64,000 bases of DNA from Erinaceus europaeus (GCF_950295315.1 NC_080175.1:66241353-66305352); one strand, 5' to 3'. Numbered from the stretch's first letter, positions 11,060 through 22,597 are shown. Numbers and translations are program-made. Notes: generated from the letters alone by a model not told the origin.

Positions 11060-11630
11060 AGAGAACTTAAGACAAGCTCCAAGAAATCATCTATGATTTT
11101 TAGTGGAATTTCCTAAAGCCAATACTGCCTGAGAATGAAGTAGCACCCTTCACAGATTCCACACCTCAGTGTCTGCAGACACCCACATTATTTGGAGATG
11201 GTGGGTTCGGCGGGACTGCTTGGGCCATGCTGTTCTTTCACCAGCACTCTCTGTATTGAAAGTGGATAGTTTAAAGCCTCCATTGGGATTCAAGGAAAGA
11301 TGCCTGTCCTGATCCTGTTAAGCTGAATCTCTGCCATGCCCCCATTCCAGGGCTACTCACATCACTGCTGAAAATAGCAGAGTGTGCCAAGTGCAGTAAT
11401 CTGTGTTAAACAACCTCACACTTCTCCTTCACAGGTTTTTTCATCAACAACTTTTTTAGATTTATTGTGTTGTTGACACCACTTTGTAATCTGCACACTG
11501 TAACTCAGTAGTAAGAGTAGCTAAGGAAGTATGAAATCCATCCACTTACAGAGTATTCCTGCAAGTAGAGGAATTCCTTTTCATATTAAGAAGTAGAAGA
11601 AGCACACGCCTTATCATTACAGTGAGGTCT
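11060..11630. other. No recognised feature
   Basis: Single-copy-looking sequence; no repeat family or coding pattern recognised. Confidence 0.5.
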
Positions 11631-11635
11631 GGCAT

Positions 11636-11835
11636 CTTTTTATTTTTTTAATTTTTTCCCCTTTATTGGGGAATTAATGTTTTACATTTGACAGTAAATA
11701 TAATAGTTTGTACGTGCATAACATTTCTCAGTTTTCCACATAACAATACCACCTCCCCTAGGTCCTTTGTCATCCTTTTCCAGCACCTGTATTCTCCCCC
11801 GAGCCCACCCCAGAGTTTTTTACTTTGGTGCAATA
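11636..11835 (-). mobile_element. L1 3' end, - strand
   Basis: CCCCTTTATTGGGGAATTAATGTTTTACA and TACTTTGGTGCAATAT are the reverse complement of the 2838-3236 and 62541-62735 type of L1 end. Confidence 0.8.
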
Positions 11836-11849
11836 TCTTTACTTTTTTT

Positions 11850-12008
11850 AATATATATTTATTCTTTATTTTATTTCAATGAGAGAGGGACAGAGAACAG
11901 ACCACTGCTCACCTCTGGCTGATGGCAGTGCTAAGAGGTGAACCTGGACCTCAGAGTTTCGGGCATGAAAGTCTTTTGCAGAACTATTATGCTGTCTCCC
12001 CAGTCCCT
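11850..12008 (-). mobile_element. tRNA-derived SINE, type C
   Basis: AACAGACCACTGCTCACCTCTGGCTGATGG to TATGCTGTCTCCCCAGTCCC. Confidence 0.65.
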
Positions 12009-12065
12009 CTTCGATTTTCCTGTAATGCCAAAGGATGTTAAGTTTCCCAAAGAAAAGACTCTTCT

Positions 12066-12165
12066 TGTGGCCTGGGAGGTGGTGCAGTGAATAAAGCTGT
12101 CAGACATCACCTATACCAGAATCATGCTCTGGTTATCTCTCATAAGGAAATGAATACATAAATTT
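12066..12165 (+). mobile_element. tRNA-derived SINE, type D
   Basis: TGGCCTGGGAGGTGGTGCAGTG head, then a degenerate body with ATGCTCTGGTTATCTCTC. Confidence 0.6.
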
Positions 12166-12257
12166 TTTAGGGTCAGCAAAACAGCTCCCTTGGATAGTGT
12201 ACTGCTTTGCAATATTGTGATCCCTGATTTGAGTGCAGCCCCAATCGCATTGAAGGA

Positions 12258-12480
12258 AGCTTTCACTATTTTTTTAAATTTTTATTATTTATTACTGTAT
12301 AGAGACAGAGAGAGACTGAGAGGGGAGAGGGAGATAGAGAGGGAAAGAAAGATGCCTGCAGCTCTGATTCACCACTCGTGAAGCTTTCTTCCTGCAAGTG
12401 GGGACCCCAGGAACTTAAACCTGGATCCTTGCACACTGGAATATGTGTGCTTAACCAAGTGAGCCACCACTTGGCCCCCA
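12258..12480 (-). mobile_element. tRNA-derived SINE, type B
   Basis: ATTCACCACTCGTGAAGC.TTCCTGCAAGTGGGGACC, ending GAGCCACCACTTGGCCCC. Confidence 0.8.
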
Positions 12481-12537
12481 AAGCTTGCTCTCTCTCTTTC
12501 TCTCTCTCTGCTTTTATCTTAAAAAAATAAGAAAGAC

Positions 12538-12778
12538 GGGGGTCAGGCGGTAGCACAGTGGGTTAAGCACACATGGCGCAAAGCGCAAGGACTGGCTGAA
12601 GGTTCCGGAAACCATCACCCGTCTCCCCACCTGCAGGGGGAAAAGCTTTGCGAGTGGTGATGCAGTGCTGCAGGTGTCTCTCTGTCTCTTTCCCTCTCTA
12701 TCTCCCCCTTCCCTCTCAATTTCTGGCTGTCTCAATCCAATAAATAAATAAAGATGATAAAAAATTAAAAAAAAAAAA
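12538..12778 (+). mobile_element. tRNA-derived SINE, A-like head with B-type 3' part
   Basis: The head GGGGTCAGGCGGTAGCACAG with GGCGCAAAGCGCAAGG is type A. The body from GGGGGAAAAGCTTTGCGAG to CAATCCAATAAATAAATAAAG is type B. It is a mosaic subfamily. Confidence 0.8.
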
Positions 12779-12987
12779 AACATTTGCACATACCTCATTT
12801 TCCCTTAACAATTCCATTTCCCACTGCAGAACTACTGAAATAATCTTTGTTGGTGGAGTCAAAAGCTAGTAGCTTAAATTACTCTCAAGTTAAATTTTGA
12901 AAACCACTAACCTGTATTGATATGTGTCATTACCACATTCATTAACTTAGGAAGGAAAAAGAGACACAGAGGCATTTAAAAAAATAG

Positions 12988-13135
12988 TCAAGGGTGGACC
13001 TGGAGCAGTGGGTAAAATTATTGGACTCAAGCATCAGGTCTCAAGTTTGATCACATGTGCCAGCATGATGCTCTGCTTCTCTCTTTTCTCTCTCTCTCTC
13101 TTCCATTAATAAACAAGTAAAATCTTTTTATAAAA
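12988..13135 (+). mobile_element. tRNA-derived SINE, type D
   Basis: GTGGACCTGGAGCAGTGGGTAAAATTATTGGACTCAAGCATCAGG, then TCTCTTTCCATTAATAAACAAGTAAAATC. Confidence 0.7.
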
Positions 13136-13420
13136 AAGATAAACCCACAGGAGAGGATATTTACATGTCACACATCATATAAATGACTAATAACCAAAAT
13201 ATATAAATAATTTAGTAAACTCAACAACAAAAATCAAGTGACACCATTTAAAAATGGGAAGAAGACATGGACAGAATATTCACCAAAGAAGAGATCCAGA
13301 GGGCTAACAGACATATGAAAACATGCTCAAAGTCACTGAAATGAAGACAGAGAAATGAAGATAGCAATGAGATACCACTTTACACCTGTGACAATGTCAG
13401 ACATGAGAAACAACAGAAAT

Positions 13421-13660
13421 GGGAGTCTGGCAGTAGCACAGCGGGTTAAACATACGTGGTGTGAAGCACAAGGACCTAAGTAAGGATCCCAGTTAGAGCC
13501 CGCAGCTCCCCACCTCCAGGGGAGTCCCTTCGCAGACGGTGAAGCAGGTCTACAGGAGTCTCTCTTTCTCTCCCCCTCTTTTTCTCCCCCTCTTCTGTCT
13601 AACAAAGATGACATAAATAATAACAACAATAATAACTACAACAATTTTTTTAAAAAAGGG
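13421..13660 (+). mobile_element. tRNA-derived SINE, type A, inside L1
   Basis: AGAAACAAC flanks both sides (about 13407 and 13667), consistent with insertion into the L1. Confidence 0.85.
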
Positions 13661-14007
13661 CCACAGAAACAACCAGTCTTGGCAAGGATGTGGGGTAAAA
13701 GGAATACTTCCACATTGCTGGTGGGAATGCAAACTGATCCAACTCCTGTGGAAAACAGAAATTACTCAAAACACTAGAAAAAGACCTATTGTACGGCTCA
13801 GAGATTCCTCTTTTGGGGTTATATCAAAAGGAATCAAACACACCCATCCAAAAAGATCTAAGTGCACCTATGTTCACAGCAGCACAATTTGTAATAGCCA
13901 AAACCTGGAAGCAACCCACATGTTCATCAACAGATGAGTGGCTGAGAAAGTTGTGGTGTAGATACACAATGGAATACTACTTAGCTAGTAAGACATTATG
14001 AAATCTT

Positions 14008-14260
14008 GGGGGAGTCAGGACCAGCGTAAAGATCCCAGTTCGAGCCCCCGGGTTCCCACCTGTAGGGGAGTCATTTCACTGGCGCTAAAGCAGGTCAGCA
14101 GCTATCTTTCTCTCTCCTTCTCTGTCTTCCCCTCCTCTCTCCATTTCTCTCTGTCCTAACAACAACGACATCAATAACAACAACAATAACTACAACGACA
14201 ATAAAAAACAAGGGCAACAAAAGGGAAAATAAATAAATAAATATTTTTTTAAAAAAAGAA
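14008..14260 (+). mobile_element. tRNA-derived SINE, type A, A box deleted
   Basis: TSD ATTATGAAATCTT at 13995-14007 and 14261-14273. The head jumps from GGGGGAGTCAGG to ACCAGCGTAAAG, so most of the A-box region is missing. Confidence 0.9.
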
Positions 14261-14645
14261 ATTATGAAATCTTTTCCTTATCTTTATCTTCGATGGAATT
14301 TGAAAGTATCATGTTAAGAGCGATAAGCCAAAAAAATAAATACCGGGTGATCTCACTTATAAGTGGTGCTTAAGAAGCAAGGCATGAAAAGAAAAAGAAA
14401 AAAAAAAAAACAGAGTGAAACTTGGACTGGATAAGATGTGTTGCACCAAAGCAAAGGACTCTGGGAAAGAGGGCAGGGAAGTGGGTCAGGTGTCTTTGGG
14501 GTCCTGGTGCAGGATGGGGGGGAATGAACCTAGGTTGAGGGTAAGAGTGTTTTACACACACCTATCACAGGGAGATGGGAAATTGTACCCAGGTGTCAGC
14601 AATTTCACTGTAAACCACTAACCTCCCCCCGCCCCACAATCCAAT

Positions 14646-14918
14646 GGTTAGAAAATAGAAGAGGAACTTCCCAAGGCTTGCACCGTCCCAGTGCTATCAC
14701 TCTGCAGACTCATAGTACACATGTCCCTGGTTAGGGACACCTGCCCACCCCCCCCACACACACTCCCTGGGGTATCTCTGCTCTCAAGGCTTAAGTCCCT
14801 TCTCTGCAGCCATGTTGCTCCACACAAGCAGCTTTCCCCTGCTGTCGTGTTCTATTTTTCCACATTCTACACCTCCTCCTTCCTAAACCTAAAGCATACA
14901 TGCAGAACTGTGTGGGAG
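14646..14918. other. No recognised feature
   Basis: Contains a C-rich patch at 14743-14762. No gene or repeat family recognised. Confidence 0.4.
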
Positions 14919-15013
14919 AGTCAACGGAATAGCTCAGTGGGGTAATGCGCTGCTCTACCAGATACATGACCCCACCTCACTGAAGCTTGGGTGCTAATGC
15001 CCTTCTCTTTCTC

Positions 15014-15024
<11 letters not shown>
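14919..15024 (+). mobile_element. Degenerate tRNA-derived SINE
   Basis: GGAATAGCTCAGTGGGGTAATGCGCTG retains a tRNA-like A box; a CT tail leads into (TG)n. Confidence 0.5.
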
Positions 15025-15078
<54 letters not shown>

Positions 15079-15099
15079 TGTCTGTCTGTCTGTCTGTCT
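15014..15099. repeat. (TC)n(TG)n(TCTG)n microsatellite
   Basis: Uninterrupted TG run at 15029-15077 followed by CTGT units. Frames through it give low-complexity Cys/Val or His/Thr. Confidence 0.95.
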
Positions 15100-15420
15100 T
15101 TCATGAAAAGACGATATAGAGCTGTATCAGAAGTTTTCCAGCATGGTCTGAGCCCCAGAAAGGTCATCCCTTGTGCACTGCTTGATGGACACCCTCCAGA
15201 CCCAGAAGCCCAGGATGCTGCCAAGCACTGGGTGATCCATTGGTGCCCATCCTCACAGGCCCCTTGGTGTCATCTGTCCAGTCACCACCCTGCAGCCCAC
15301 CTGCCCTTCTCTGTTCTCAGTTCCCACTCCTCCCCTCCACTCAGCCCTGCGCTTAGCAGGCCCATTTCCCTGTCAGCAGCCAGTGGGCTCGGCATCCCCA
15401 GTCTGGCCACTGCCTCCCTG
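15100..15420. other. No recognised feature
   Basis: Moderately GC-rich, single-copy-looking sequence. Confidence 0.4.
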
Positions 15421-15433
15421 AGGACAAATTTCT

Positions 15434-15713
15434 TTTTATTTTATTTTATTTATTTATTTTCCCTTTTGTTGCCCTTGTTGTATTTTTATTGTTGTTGTTG
15501 TTATTGATGTCATCGCCACTAGATAGGACAGAGAGAAATGGAGAGAGGAAGGGAAGACAGAGAGGGGGATAGAAAGATACCTGCAGACCTGCTTCACCGC
15601 CTTTGAAGAGACTCCCCTGCTGGTGGGGATCCGGGGGCTCGAACCGGGATCCTTAGGCTGGTCCTTGCGCTTTGCACCACATGTGCTTAACCCGATGTGC
15701 TACCACCTGACTC
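15434..15713 (-). mobile_element. tRNA-derived SINE, type A
   Basis: CTGAGGACAAATTTCT occurs at 15418-15433 and again at 15714-15729. Carries the CTTTTGTTGCCCTTGTTG tail and CACCACATGTGCTTAACCC head. Confidence 0.9.
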
Positions 15714-15729
15714 CTGAGGACAAATTTCT

Positions 15730-16398
15730 TTTTTTATTATTTTATTTATTTATTTTTAAAAAGAGACATTAACAAAGCCATAGGATAGGAGAGGTACAAC
15801 TCCACACAATTCCCACCACCAGATCTCTATATCACATGCCCTCCCCTGATAGCTTTCCTATTCTTTATCCCTCTGGGAGTATGGACCCAAGGTTATTGTG
15901 GGTTGCAGAAGGTGGAAGGTGTGGCTTCTGTAATTGCTTCCCCGCTGAACATGGACATTAACTGGTCAGTCCATACTCCCAGTCTGCCTCTCTCTTTCCC
16001 TAGTAGGGTGGGTCTCTGGGGAAGCGAGCTCTAGGACACACTGGTGGGGTCATCTGTCCAGAGAAGTCTGGTAGGCATCCTGCTGGCATCTGGAACCTGG
16101 TGGCTGAAAAGAGAGTTAACATACAAAGCCAAACACATTGTTGAACAATTATGGACCTAAAGGCTGGAATAGTGCAGATGAAGTGTTGGGGGGTACTCAC
16201 TGCAGACTATTGTGTACTTTTGCTTTCAGGCATATATTTTGCCCTAGTTTATGGATATGTGTGAACATATGCTCTATCTCAGGGGACCTGGTCTATATCT
16301 AGGTTTTGGGACTTTGTTAGGAAGTGAACCACCTGGAATGGAATTAGGGAATACTATCAAAGGAAAGGTCTCACCCGAGTAATGAAGCTGAAGGGTTG
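15730..16398 (-). mobile_element. LINE (L1-type) 3' UTR fragment
   Basis: Same family as 7241-8716. A third copy of CTGAGGACAAATTTCT lies at 16399-16414, so this LINE and the SINE before it used the same target. Confidence 0.88.
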
Positions 16399-16504
16399 CT
16401 GAGGACAAATTTCTATGCCCCTTCTCTGGGGGAGGGGGCTCACTCCCTCAGGGCCCCAGGTCTGGGCAGCTGCCTGGTCCCTGCCATAAGTCAGCATTAG
16501 GGTC

Positions 16505-16722
16505 ATATGGTTTAAAAATGTATAAGTACTTATCTATTGGATAGACAGAGAAAAACTGAGAGGGGAGGAGGTGGGAGAGAAGAGAGTCAGAGAGAGACAC
16601 CTGCAGATCTGCTTTACCATATGTGAAGCTCCCCCGCTCCCTGCAGGTAGGGAGCAGGGGCTCGAACCCAGGTCCTTGTGCATGGTGATATATGTGCTTA
16701 ACTGGGTGCACCACCACCATAA
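16505..16722 (-). mobile_element. tRNA-derived SINE, type B
   Basis: CTCGAACCCAGGTCCTTGTGCATGG and a head ending GGTGCACCACCACC. Confidence 0.8.
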
Positions 16723-16734
16723 TTCTTTTTCTTT

Positions 16735-17900
16735 TCTTCTTTAAAATTTATTTATTTTTACATTACAGAATTACATGTCAACAGGGGTTTGGATCCACAC
16801 CATTCCCACCAGCAGAGTTCTGAATCTTCGGTCTCCTACTGCAATCCACCACAGTTACCCTAAGGTTGTAGATATGGGCCGACCATCTTCCCTGCAACTA
16901 TCTGTCCATATTTACACATAGTTGTTCCCTTTTTTTCTGATTCAATCCTTTCTTCCCCTCTAAGCCACTCATGACATCATTGCTACCTCCATATGTCCCT
17001 CTCCTTTTTTTTTCCCTGTCTCTCTGGGTGCTGATAAAGCTGGAGTTCAGAGTCCTCTTATCTTCATCCTATGACTTCTCCCCTGCTGGGAGTATGGATC
17101 AAGGTTGTTTTACAGGAGCAGAAGATAGGAGTTCTGGCTTCTGTAATTGCTTCTCCACTAAGCATGGGCCTTGACAGGTCAATCCATACCCCCAGCCTGT
17201 TTCTATCATTACCTAGCTCTGGAGATTCAAGGGTCCAGAACACATTGGTGAGGTCATCTGCCCCGAGAAGTTGGGATGGAGTCATGGTAGCATCTGTAAC
17301 TTGGTGTCTGGAAGGTGGCAGGACATAAATTGAGACAAAATGGTTAATGAACAGGAACCAAAATATGTAGGACTAGAGCAGAGGAGATTAGGGATTTTGG
17401 GTAGAAGAAAGCTAGGAAAACCATTTTAGACATGTTCCTGGGGCACAAAACAATAGGAATTTTGCTTGAGTTTGTTAGCTAGCGTGAGGTTGGATGAGAA
17501 TATTGTCTGAGAGAATGGTGTCACAGTAGAGGAAAAGGGCTAGAAAGTTGGATTAGGGGAGGGAGTAGCTCCCATTCTTGAAAAAAAAAATTCTGTGGCT
17601 AAAATTAACTATTTACCTCCTTCCACCTGCTCCAGGGCCTATATTTCACCAGAGCCTATGTCACCTCTAAGTCCCTATTGGTCTGGGCTTATCCTCATGG
17701 TCACAGCTGAGAACATTACAAGCTGAACTTATTTCAGGACCAGTCTTTTTCGAGTGGCAGGGCAGGACATCCCCAGCCTCCCTTCGGAGACTGGGGTTAT
17801 CTGTACCATCATTGTTTTGTGGTGAGGACAAGGTCTTGGGAAGGCCCACAAGATGCCATTCCTTATGGAAGCAACCAGTGGCCACCACCATCATTCTTAA
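16735..17900 (-). mobile_element. Older LINE (L1-type) 3' UTR fragment
   Basis: CTGCTGGGAGTATGGATC, AAGCATGGGCCTTGACAGGTC and TTGGTGAGGTCATCTGCCC match the same 3' UTR family with more divergence. It begins in a T-rich tail at 16735. The upstream limit near 17.9 kb is uncertain. Confidence 0.65.
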
Positions 17901-18665
17901 CTGAATTCATTATACCTACATTTGGGACAGAGAATCTGTATTCATTAAAGTGTGGGTGCTAAAAGAGAAACATCTTGCACACAAGGTGGCCTGACAAGAT
18001 CTTTAGAGATGCATATACATCTGTCAGCTCTGAGAGCCCAGGGCAGGAGTGGGGTGAGGTGGGGTGGGAGTGGCAGTTTTAGGGGCAATGGCTGGTCTGG
18101 ATTTCAAGGCTTCGATGGCAGAATACTGAGCCCCCAAACCCCAGTTTTCTGGTTCTGACACCTGCACTGTACATACCAGAATGATAGTGCTCATGCTTGT
18201 CTCTCTTTTTCCCTCTCTCTGCCTCAAGTGAAACATTCTCTCATATATATATATATCCTTTTAAAAGGAAAGAAAGTGCATTTTTCTTTACAGAACTCAA
18301 CCCATTTGAAACAGGGGAGAAAATGCTAGCGGATATGAGAGGAAGTGGGTGACAGAAGCCTGCCGGCTGTACCTGCCCACAAGAATATGCCCGCCTGATG
18401 ACAACGACACTAATTATAGAAAATATAAGTTGAGTGGAAGAAGACAAATTATGTAAATTCATACCCATGGCATTTCCTTCCAGAGGATTCCAGAGTTTTG
18501 ATTGTGGAAAATAAACCCAGAATTTTCCTGCTTGGGGAAGCAATTAGAAGGTGAAGGCAGAGTCCCTGTGGGCTCAATGAAACCTGGATCAGCCTCAGTG
18601 AAACCCTTTACTGACATATCTGTGAATGACAGAAGTACATAGTGTGGACTAGCTTGCTCGTTCAT
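17900..18665. other. No recognised gene
   Basis: Contains a SINE-like remnant at 18130-18260 (TTCTGGTTCTGACACCTGC... then CTCTCTTTTTCCC and a TA run). Confidence 0.4.
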
Positions 18666-18670
18666 GTTAG

Positions 18671-18947
18671 ATTTTTTTTTAATTTTGTTATATTTATTTA
18701 TTTTCCCTTTTGTTGCCCTTGTTGTTTAACATTGTTGTGGTTATTGATGTCGTTGTTGTTGGATAAGACAGAGAGAAATGGAGAGAGGAGAGGAAGACAG
18801 AGAGGAGGACAGAAAGACAGATATCTGCAGACCTGTGAAGCGACTCCCATGCAGGTGGGGAGTGGGGGCTCAAACTGGGATCCTTGCACAGGCCCTTGCA
18901 CTTTGCACCATGTGTGCTTAACCCACTGCGCCACCACCCAACTCCTT
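18671..18947 (-). mobile_element. tRNA-derived SINE, type A
   Basis: CCCTTTTGTTGCCCTTGTTGTT tail to CACTGCGCCACCACCCAACTCC head. Confidence 0.88.
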
Positions 18948-19177
18948 TTTTTTTTTTTACTTTTAAGAAGTTCCCTGCCTCAGAGTCTCAGTGTTAGCAT
19001 AGAAATTCACAACTTTCTCTGCTCCATTTCAAGTCATTTTCTTGTTTTTTTTTCTTATTTAAATATTTAGGATGGGGGTACAGAACTTTGGGGTGAGTGT
19101 GGTATGTAATCCTATGATCTTGTAAGCCACTATTAACTACATTTAAAAAAAAAATCATTTGTAAAAAATAAGGGGCT

Positions 19178-19530
19178 GGGGGTCAGGAGGTGGCGCAGTG
19201 GGTTAAGCGCACGTGGTGCAAAGTGCAAGGACCTGCTTAAGAATCCCGGTTCAAGCCCCGCCTCCCCACCTGCAGGGGAGTCGCTTCACAGGCGGTGAAG
19301 CAGGTCTACAGGTGTCTATCTTTCTCTCCCCCTCTCTGTCTTTTCCTCCTCTCTCCATTTCTCTCTGTCCTATCCAACAATGAACAACATCAACAATGGT
19401 AATAATAATCACAAGGAGGCTACAACAATAAGGGCAACAAAAGGGGGGAAAATGGCCTCCAGGAGCCGTGGATTCATGGTGCAGGCACCGAGCCCAGCAA
19501 TAACCCTGGAGGAAAACAAAATAATAATAA
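19178..19530 (+). mobile_element. tRNA-derived SINE, type A, long tail
   Basis: GGGTCAGGAGGTGGCGCAGTGGG through GGCACCGAGCCCAGCAATAACC and an AATAATAAT end. Confidence 0.9.
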
Positions 19531-20025
19531 TGGACTGGGCAGTGGTGCATCTGGTTGGATGTACACATTACTACTATACTCAAGGATTCAAGTTCAAGTC
19601 TCCAGTTCTTATTTGCAGTGGGGAAGCTTCCCAACTGGTGAAGCAGTGCTGCAAGTGTCTCTGTCTCTCTCCCTCTCTCTCTGTCTTTCTGTTCTCTTTC
19701 AGTTTCTCTTTTTTTAAAATAAAAAAAAAAAAGAAAGAAAAGGAAGACATGAAAATAGCTGCTCAGAGTGGTGGATTCCTCATGCAGGCATTCTTCTTCT
19801 TCTAGCGTTTGCCCTTCTTCCGTAGCCAGTCAACAGCAAAGCTGTCAGGAGCTGCTTGTTGCTGGCTTTGAAAGTGACTGGGATCCATGTGGATTCAGTC
19901 TGCTAGGAAGGATCGTCAGTTTCCCCAATGAATGGGTACTCACGGGATGCACCATGAGAAGGTCGATCCAATGCAACCCATGCAGGCATTAAACCCCAGT
20001 GATAGCCCTGATGACAAAAAATAAA
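19531..20025 (+). mobile_element. tRNA-derived SINE, type B with long tail, split by Vingi derivative
   Basis: The body is at 19531-19780 (GGACTGGGCAGTGGTGCATC...GTGGATTCCTCATGCAGGCA). The tail resumes at 19979 (TTAAACCCCAGTGATAGCCC then AAAAAATAAATG). Confidence 0.8.
19793..19978 (-). mobile_element. Short non-autonomous Vingi derivative
   Basis: A 186-base insertion with a perfect 12-base TSD CATGCAGGCATT (19781-19792, 19979-19990). Read on the - strand, its last 43 bases (19837 down to 19795) are identical to the last codons, stop and first tail bases of the Vingi copy at 31365-31407, and it ends in a (GAA)n tail. The preceding 140 bases (starting GGGTTGCATTGGATCG on the - strand) do not match that copy and may be the element's 5' end. 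Confidence 0.8.
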
Positions 20026-20990
20026 TGATAGATACTAAGATAGGTGCTAAATAAAACTGAACATTGTATAAAACTTTTATGAAAACAGTATAAACCTTAA
20101 AGACTGAGGTCTAGCAAACAACAAAGAATGGTAAATCCTGCCAGCTTTTAAAAGAAAGCATTTATTTGGTAGTTTTTTTTTAACTTGTTTGTTTTTGTTT
20201 TGTTTTGTGTTCAAAGATGGGTCATGGAGAGCACTTCCTCCCTAAGGCTGCTTATAGGGATCCTTACACATTTAAAAGCTGGATGAGGTCAGGTTTAGCA
20301 AATACAGTAACAAAAGCAAACGAAACTGATACTTAAAATTTCCCTTAGTGAAACATTACTCAACACTTTAATTTAACATGCTGTAATTTCAAATGAATCC
20401 TTTTCCCCCTCCTCAGACACATTGGAAACACAGCAGAATTGTTTCAGCCACCCACTCACAGAACAGGAGAGGCGGAAAAAAAAAAAGACTTGTGATACAT
20501 TAGAAGGGTGAAAGGTCTCCCACTGAAGCCGTGATTTTCACAGAGAAGGTTTTCTTCTCACTCCCAGCCTCCTGGTACTTGACAGGGTGGGGGCAGCCCT
20601 CCTACACCAGGCTCAGAACACCATGGACAGCCAGGTGCCCAGTGTCCATTGTAGCCCTGAGTCCCAAGTGAGACTCTGAGCACGGCCCCTGCGCTGGAAA
20701 GGACCCAGGCCTTTTTCCATGTGCAAACCCTCCCTTGTTTTGGATCAAGATGGAAAGGCCTCTTGCAGACAAAGGGCAGCGTGGGGGAGCCTAGTCTATA
20801 CCCAGCACTAGCCGGCACTTCCCTCCCTGTGCCTGGGGACAGAGGGACTAGCAGAAAAAGCGGCACTGCATTTAGCAGGAGGCCACCATGAAGCCTGTAG
20901 GCAAAACAGCCAGTGCATAAATCACAGTATCCACCAGCAAGGGCTGGAGCACCATAGGGCTCCCTCCTCATATCCTCTACCTTTTTCTTG
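20026..20990. other. No recognised gene
   Basis: AT-rich to 20,540, then GC-richer to 20,990. A 137-codon - strand frame (20558-20971) has no recognisable domain. Confidence 0.45.
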
Positions 20991-21049
20991 TTACGATGCT
21001 GCGGATGCTGGATCCAGTGCTAAACCTCACATTTGCAAATGGGCACTAT

Positions 21050-21655
21050 GCTGTAAGACAGCCCTTTGAGAGCGCTCGGGGAGAACAACCAATCGATCGA
21101 TAGCAAGTTTAATTAATCGACTGCAGACTGAATTCACACAGAGAAGCCCGGACAGAAACACCAGCTAGGACCACCCCCTGTCGTGAGCAATGAATTAGAG
21201 CAAGGACTCACTCGGAGAGCATGTCGGGGTTAAGCAATAATTCTTTACTTATTTTAGGTGCCAGAGAAGGGTCACACAATTCACACAACACACAGTCAGC
21301 CCGATACCTCTCCTTACTAGGAGCTGTCTGCAGGTAAGGCTCACGAAGTGGTCACCATCCTCTGTGTTGCTGGACTGGAGGTCCTACGTCTGCTGGCACA
21401 ACGAGACTAGCGAGGGTCTTTGGAAGCTGGGGAAGCGGTTACTTAGCCTAGCCCCATGTCTTTAGTAACGGTGAAGGTGCTTCATCCAGCTGGTTTCTGA
21501 ACCTTTACTTATACTTAGCTTGCCTCTGGTTTCAAAGTTACATCTCCATTGGCCAATCAGAAGTCTTATCCTATGTATACATATATCTCTGTCTTTATCA
21601 CACTATGCAGGAGCACTATGGTTACTATAGTTACTAGGGGTACATGTTCACAACA
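21050..21655 (-). mobile_element. Possible solo LTR
   Basis: On the - strand it begins TGTTGTGAACATG (21655 downward). It carries TGATTGGCCAATGG (CCAAT box region), TATAAGTAAAGG and AATAAGTAAAGAATTATTGC. No flanking duplication or primer site was found, so the family and the downstream limit are uncertain. Confidence 0.35.
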
Positions 21656-21888
21656 CCCCCCACCCCACCCCCACGGACCATGGTGCAGCTGGAGAGTCAG
21701 AACGAGGATGTCTGGGTGGGTGAGTTGGTGAGTGGGAGAGAGAAGTTGTACTGCCTGCCCTCTCAGGGCCAGGAGGGGCCCTATGGCTGTGGTCTTTTCA
21801 GAGTTCCACACCTACTGAGCCAAAGTGGCCATGACTGGTGACAGCTTCCACAGGAAGGGATGGAGAGGCAGCAGGAGACCAGGCTATG

Positions 21889-21892
<4 letters not shown>

Positions 21893-21950
<58 letters not shown>
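21893..21950. repeat. (TC)n(TG)n microsatellite
   Basis: CT run at 21894-21919 followed by TG units to about 21944. Confidence 0.95.
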
Positions 21951-21951
<1 letters not shown>

Positions 21952-21999
21952 ACATATATGCTGTGTGTACCTCTCTGTGTGCATGCGTATCTGTGTGTA

Positions 22000-22128
22000 T
22001 GAGTATGTTTCCCAGGGCTCTGCTCAGCTCTGGCTTAAGGAGGTATAGGGGATCGAACCTGGGACCTTTGGTGCTTCTGGCATGTAAGGTGTTTTTGCAT
22101 GACACCCTGCTGTGTCCCCAACTGTGAG
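22000..22128 (-). mobile_element. tRNA-derived SINE, type C
   Basis: CCAGGGCTCTGCTCAGCTCTGGCTTAAGG, GGGATCGAACCTGGGACC, ending TGCTGTGTCCCC. Confidence 0.75.
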
Positions 22129-22129
22129 C

Positions 22130-22594
22130 AGAGCTCCCTGCTTCCACCACACAGGGGCCCTGACCTGTTTCTGAAGGGGGTGTTGGGTGCTCAGTGTGAT
22201 GGGTGTGAGGCACCCTGAAGGACAAGTGCCCAGTGAGCTGTCCTCTCCCTCTCAGTGCTGACTTGGTGAGTGAAGTCCACAGAGCTATCCAGCCCCAGCT
22301 GCCTCATTCCAATCCATCCCGGGGTCAGCACAACTTTGGCCACTCTGGTAGGTGCACCCCTTCCGCACTAGGTAATAAACACTTGCTACAGGTGGGCCTG
22401 TCCTCAGCCACAAGCCCAATGGTGAAGAGTGTCTACAAACATGACATGGACTGTTTTATCAGTCACTTTGTACTCATCCTGGGCCACAATGCGAATGTTT
22501 GAGTGTTGTATTGGCTTAAATACGGTATCTTAAAATAAATCCCCACTCATTTCACTTTTTTAAATTGTGGATATGGAAGACTGAGAATTACATA
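22130..22594. other. No recognised feature
   Basis: Single-copy-looking sequence; the 89-codon frame here shows no domain. Confidence 0.4.
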
Positions 22595-22597
22595 TGT

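Larger units (their letters stand above)
13136..14645 (+). mobile_element. L1 ORF2 C-terminal region and 3' UTR with two SINE insertions
   Basis: Diagnostic L1 stretches: AAAAATGGGAAGAAGACATGG, CAATGAGATACCACTTTACACC, GGCAAGGATGTGG, TTGCTGGTGGGAATGCAAAC, ACACAATGGAATACTACTTAG and a 3' UTR similar to 2838-3236. Frame-broken. Type A SINEs split it at 13421 and 14008. Confidence 0.9.
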
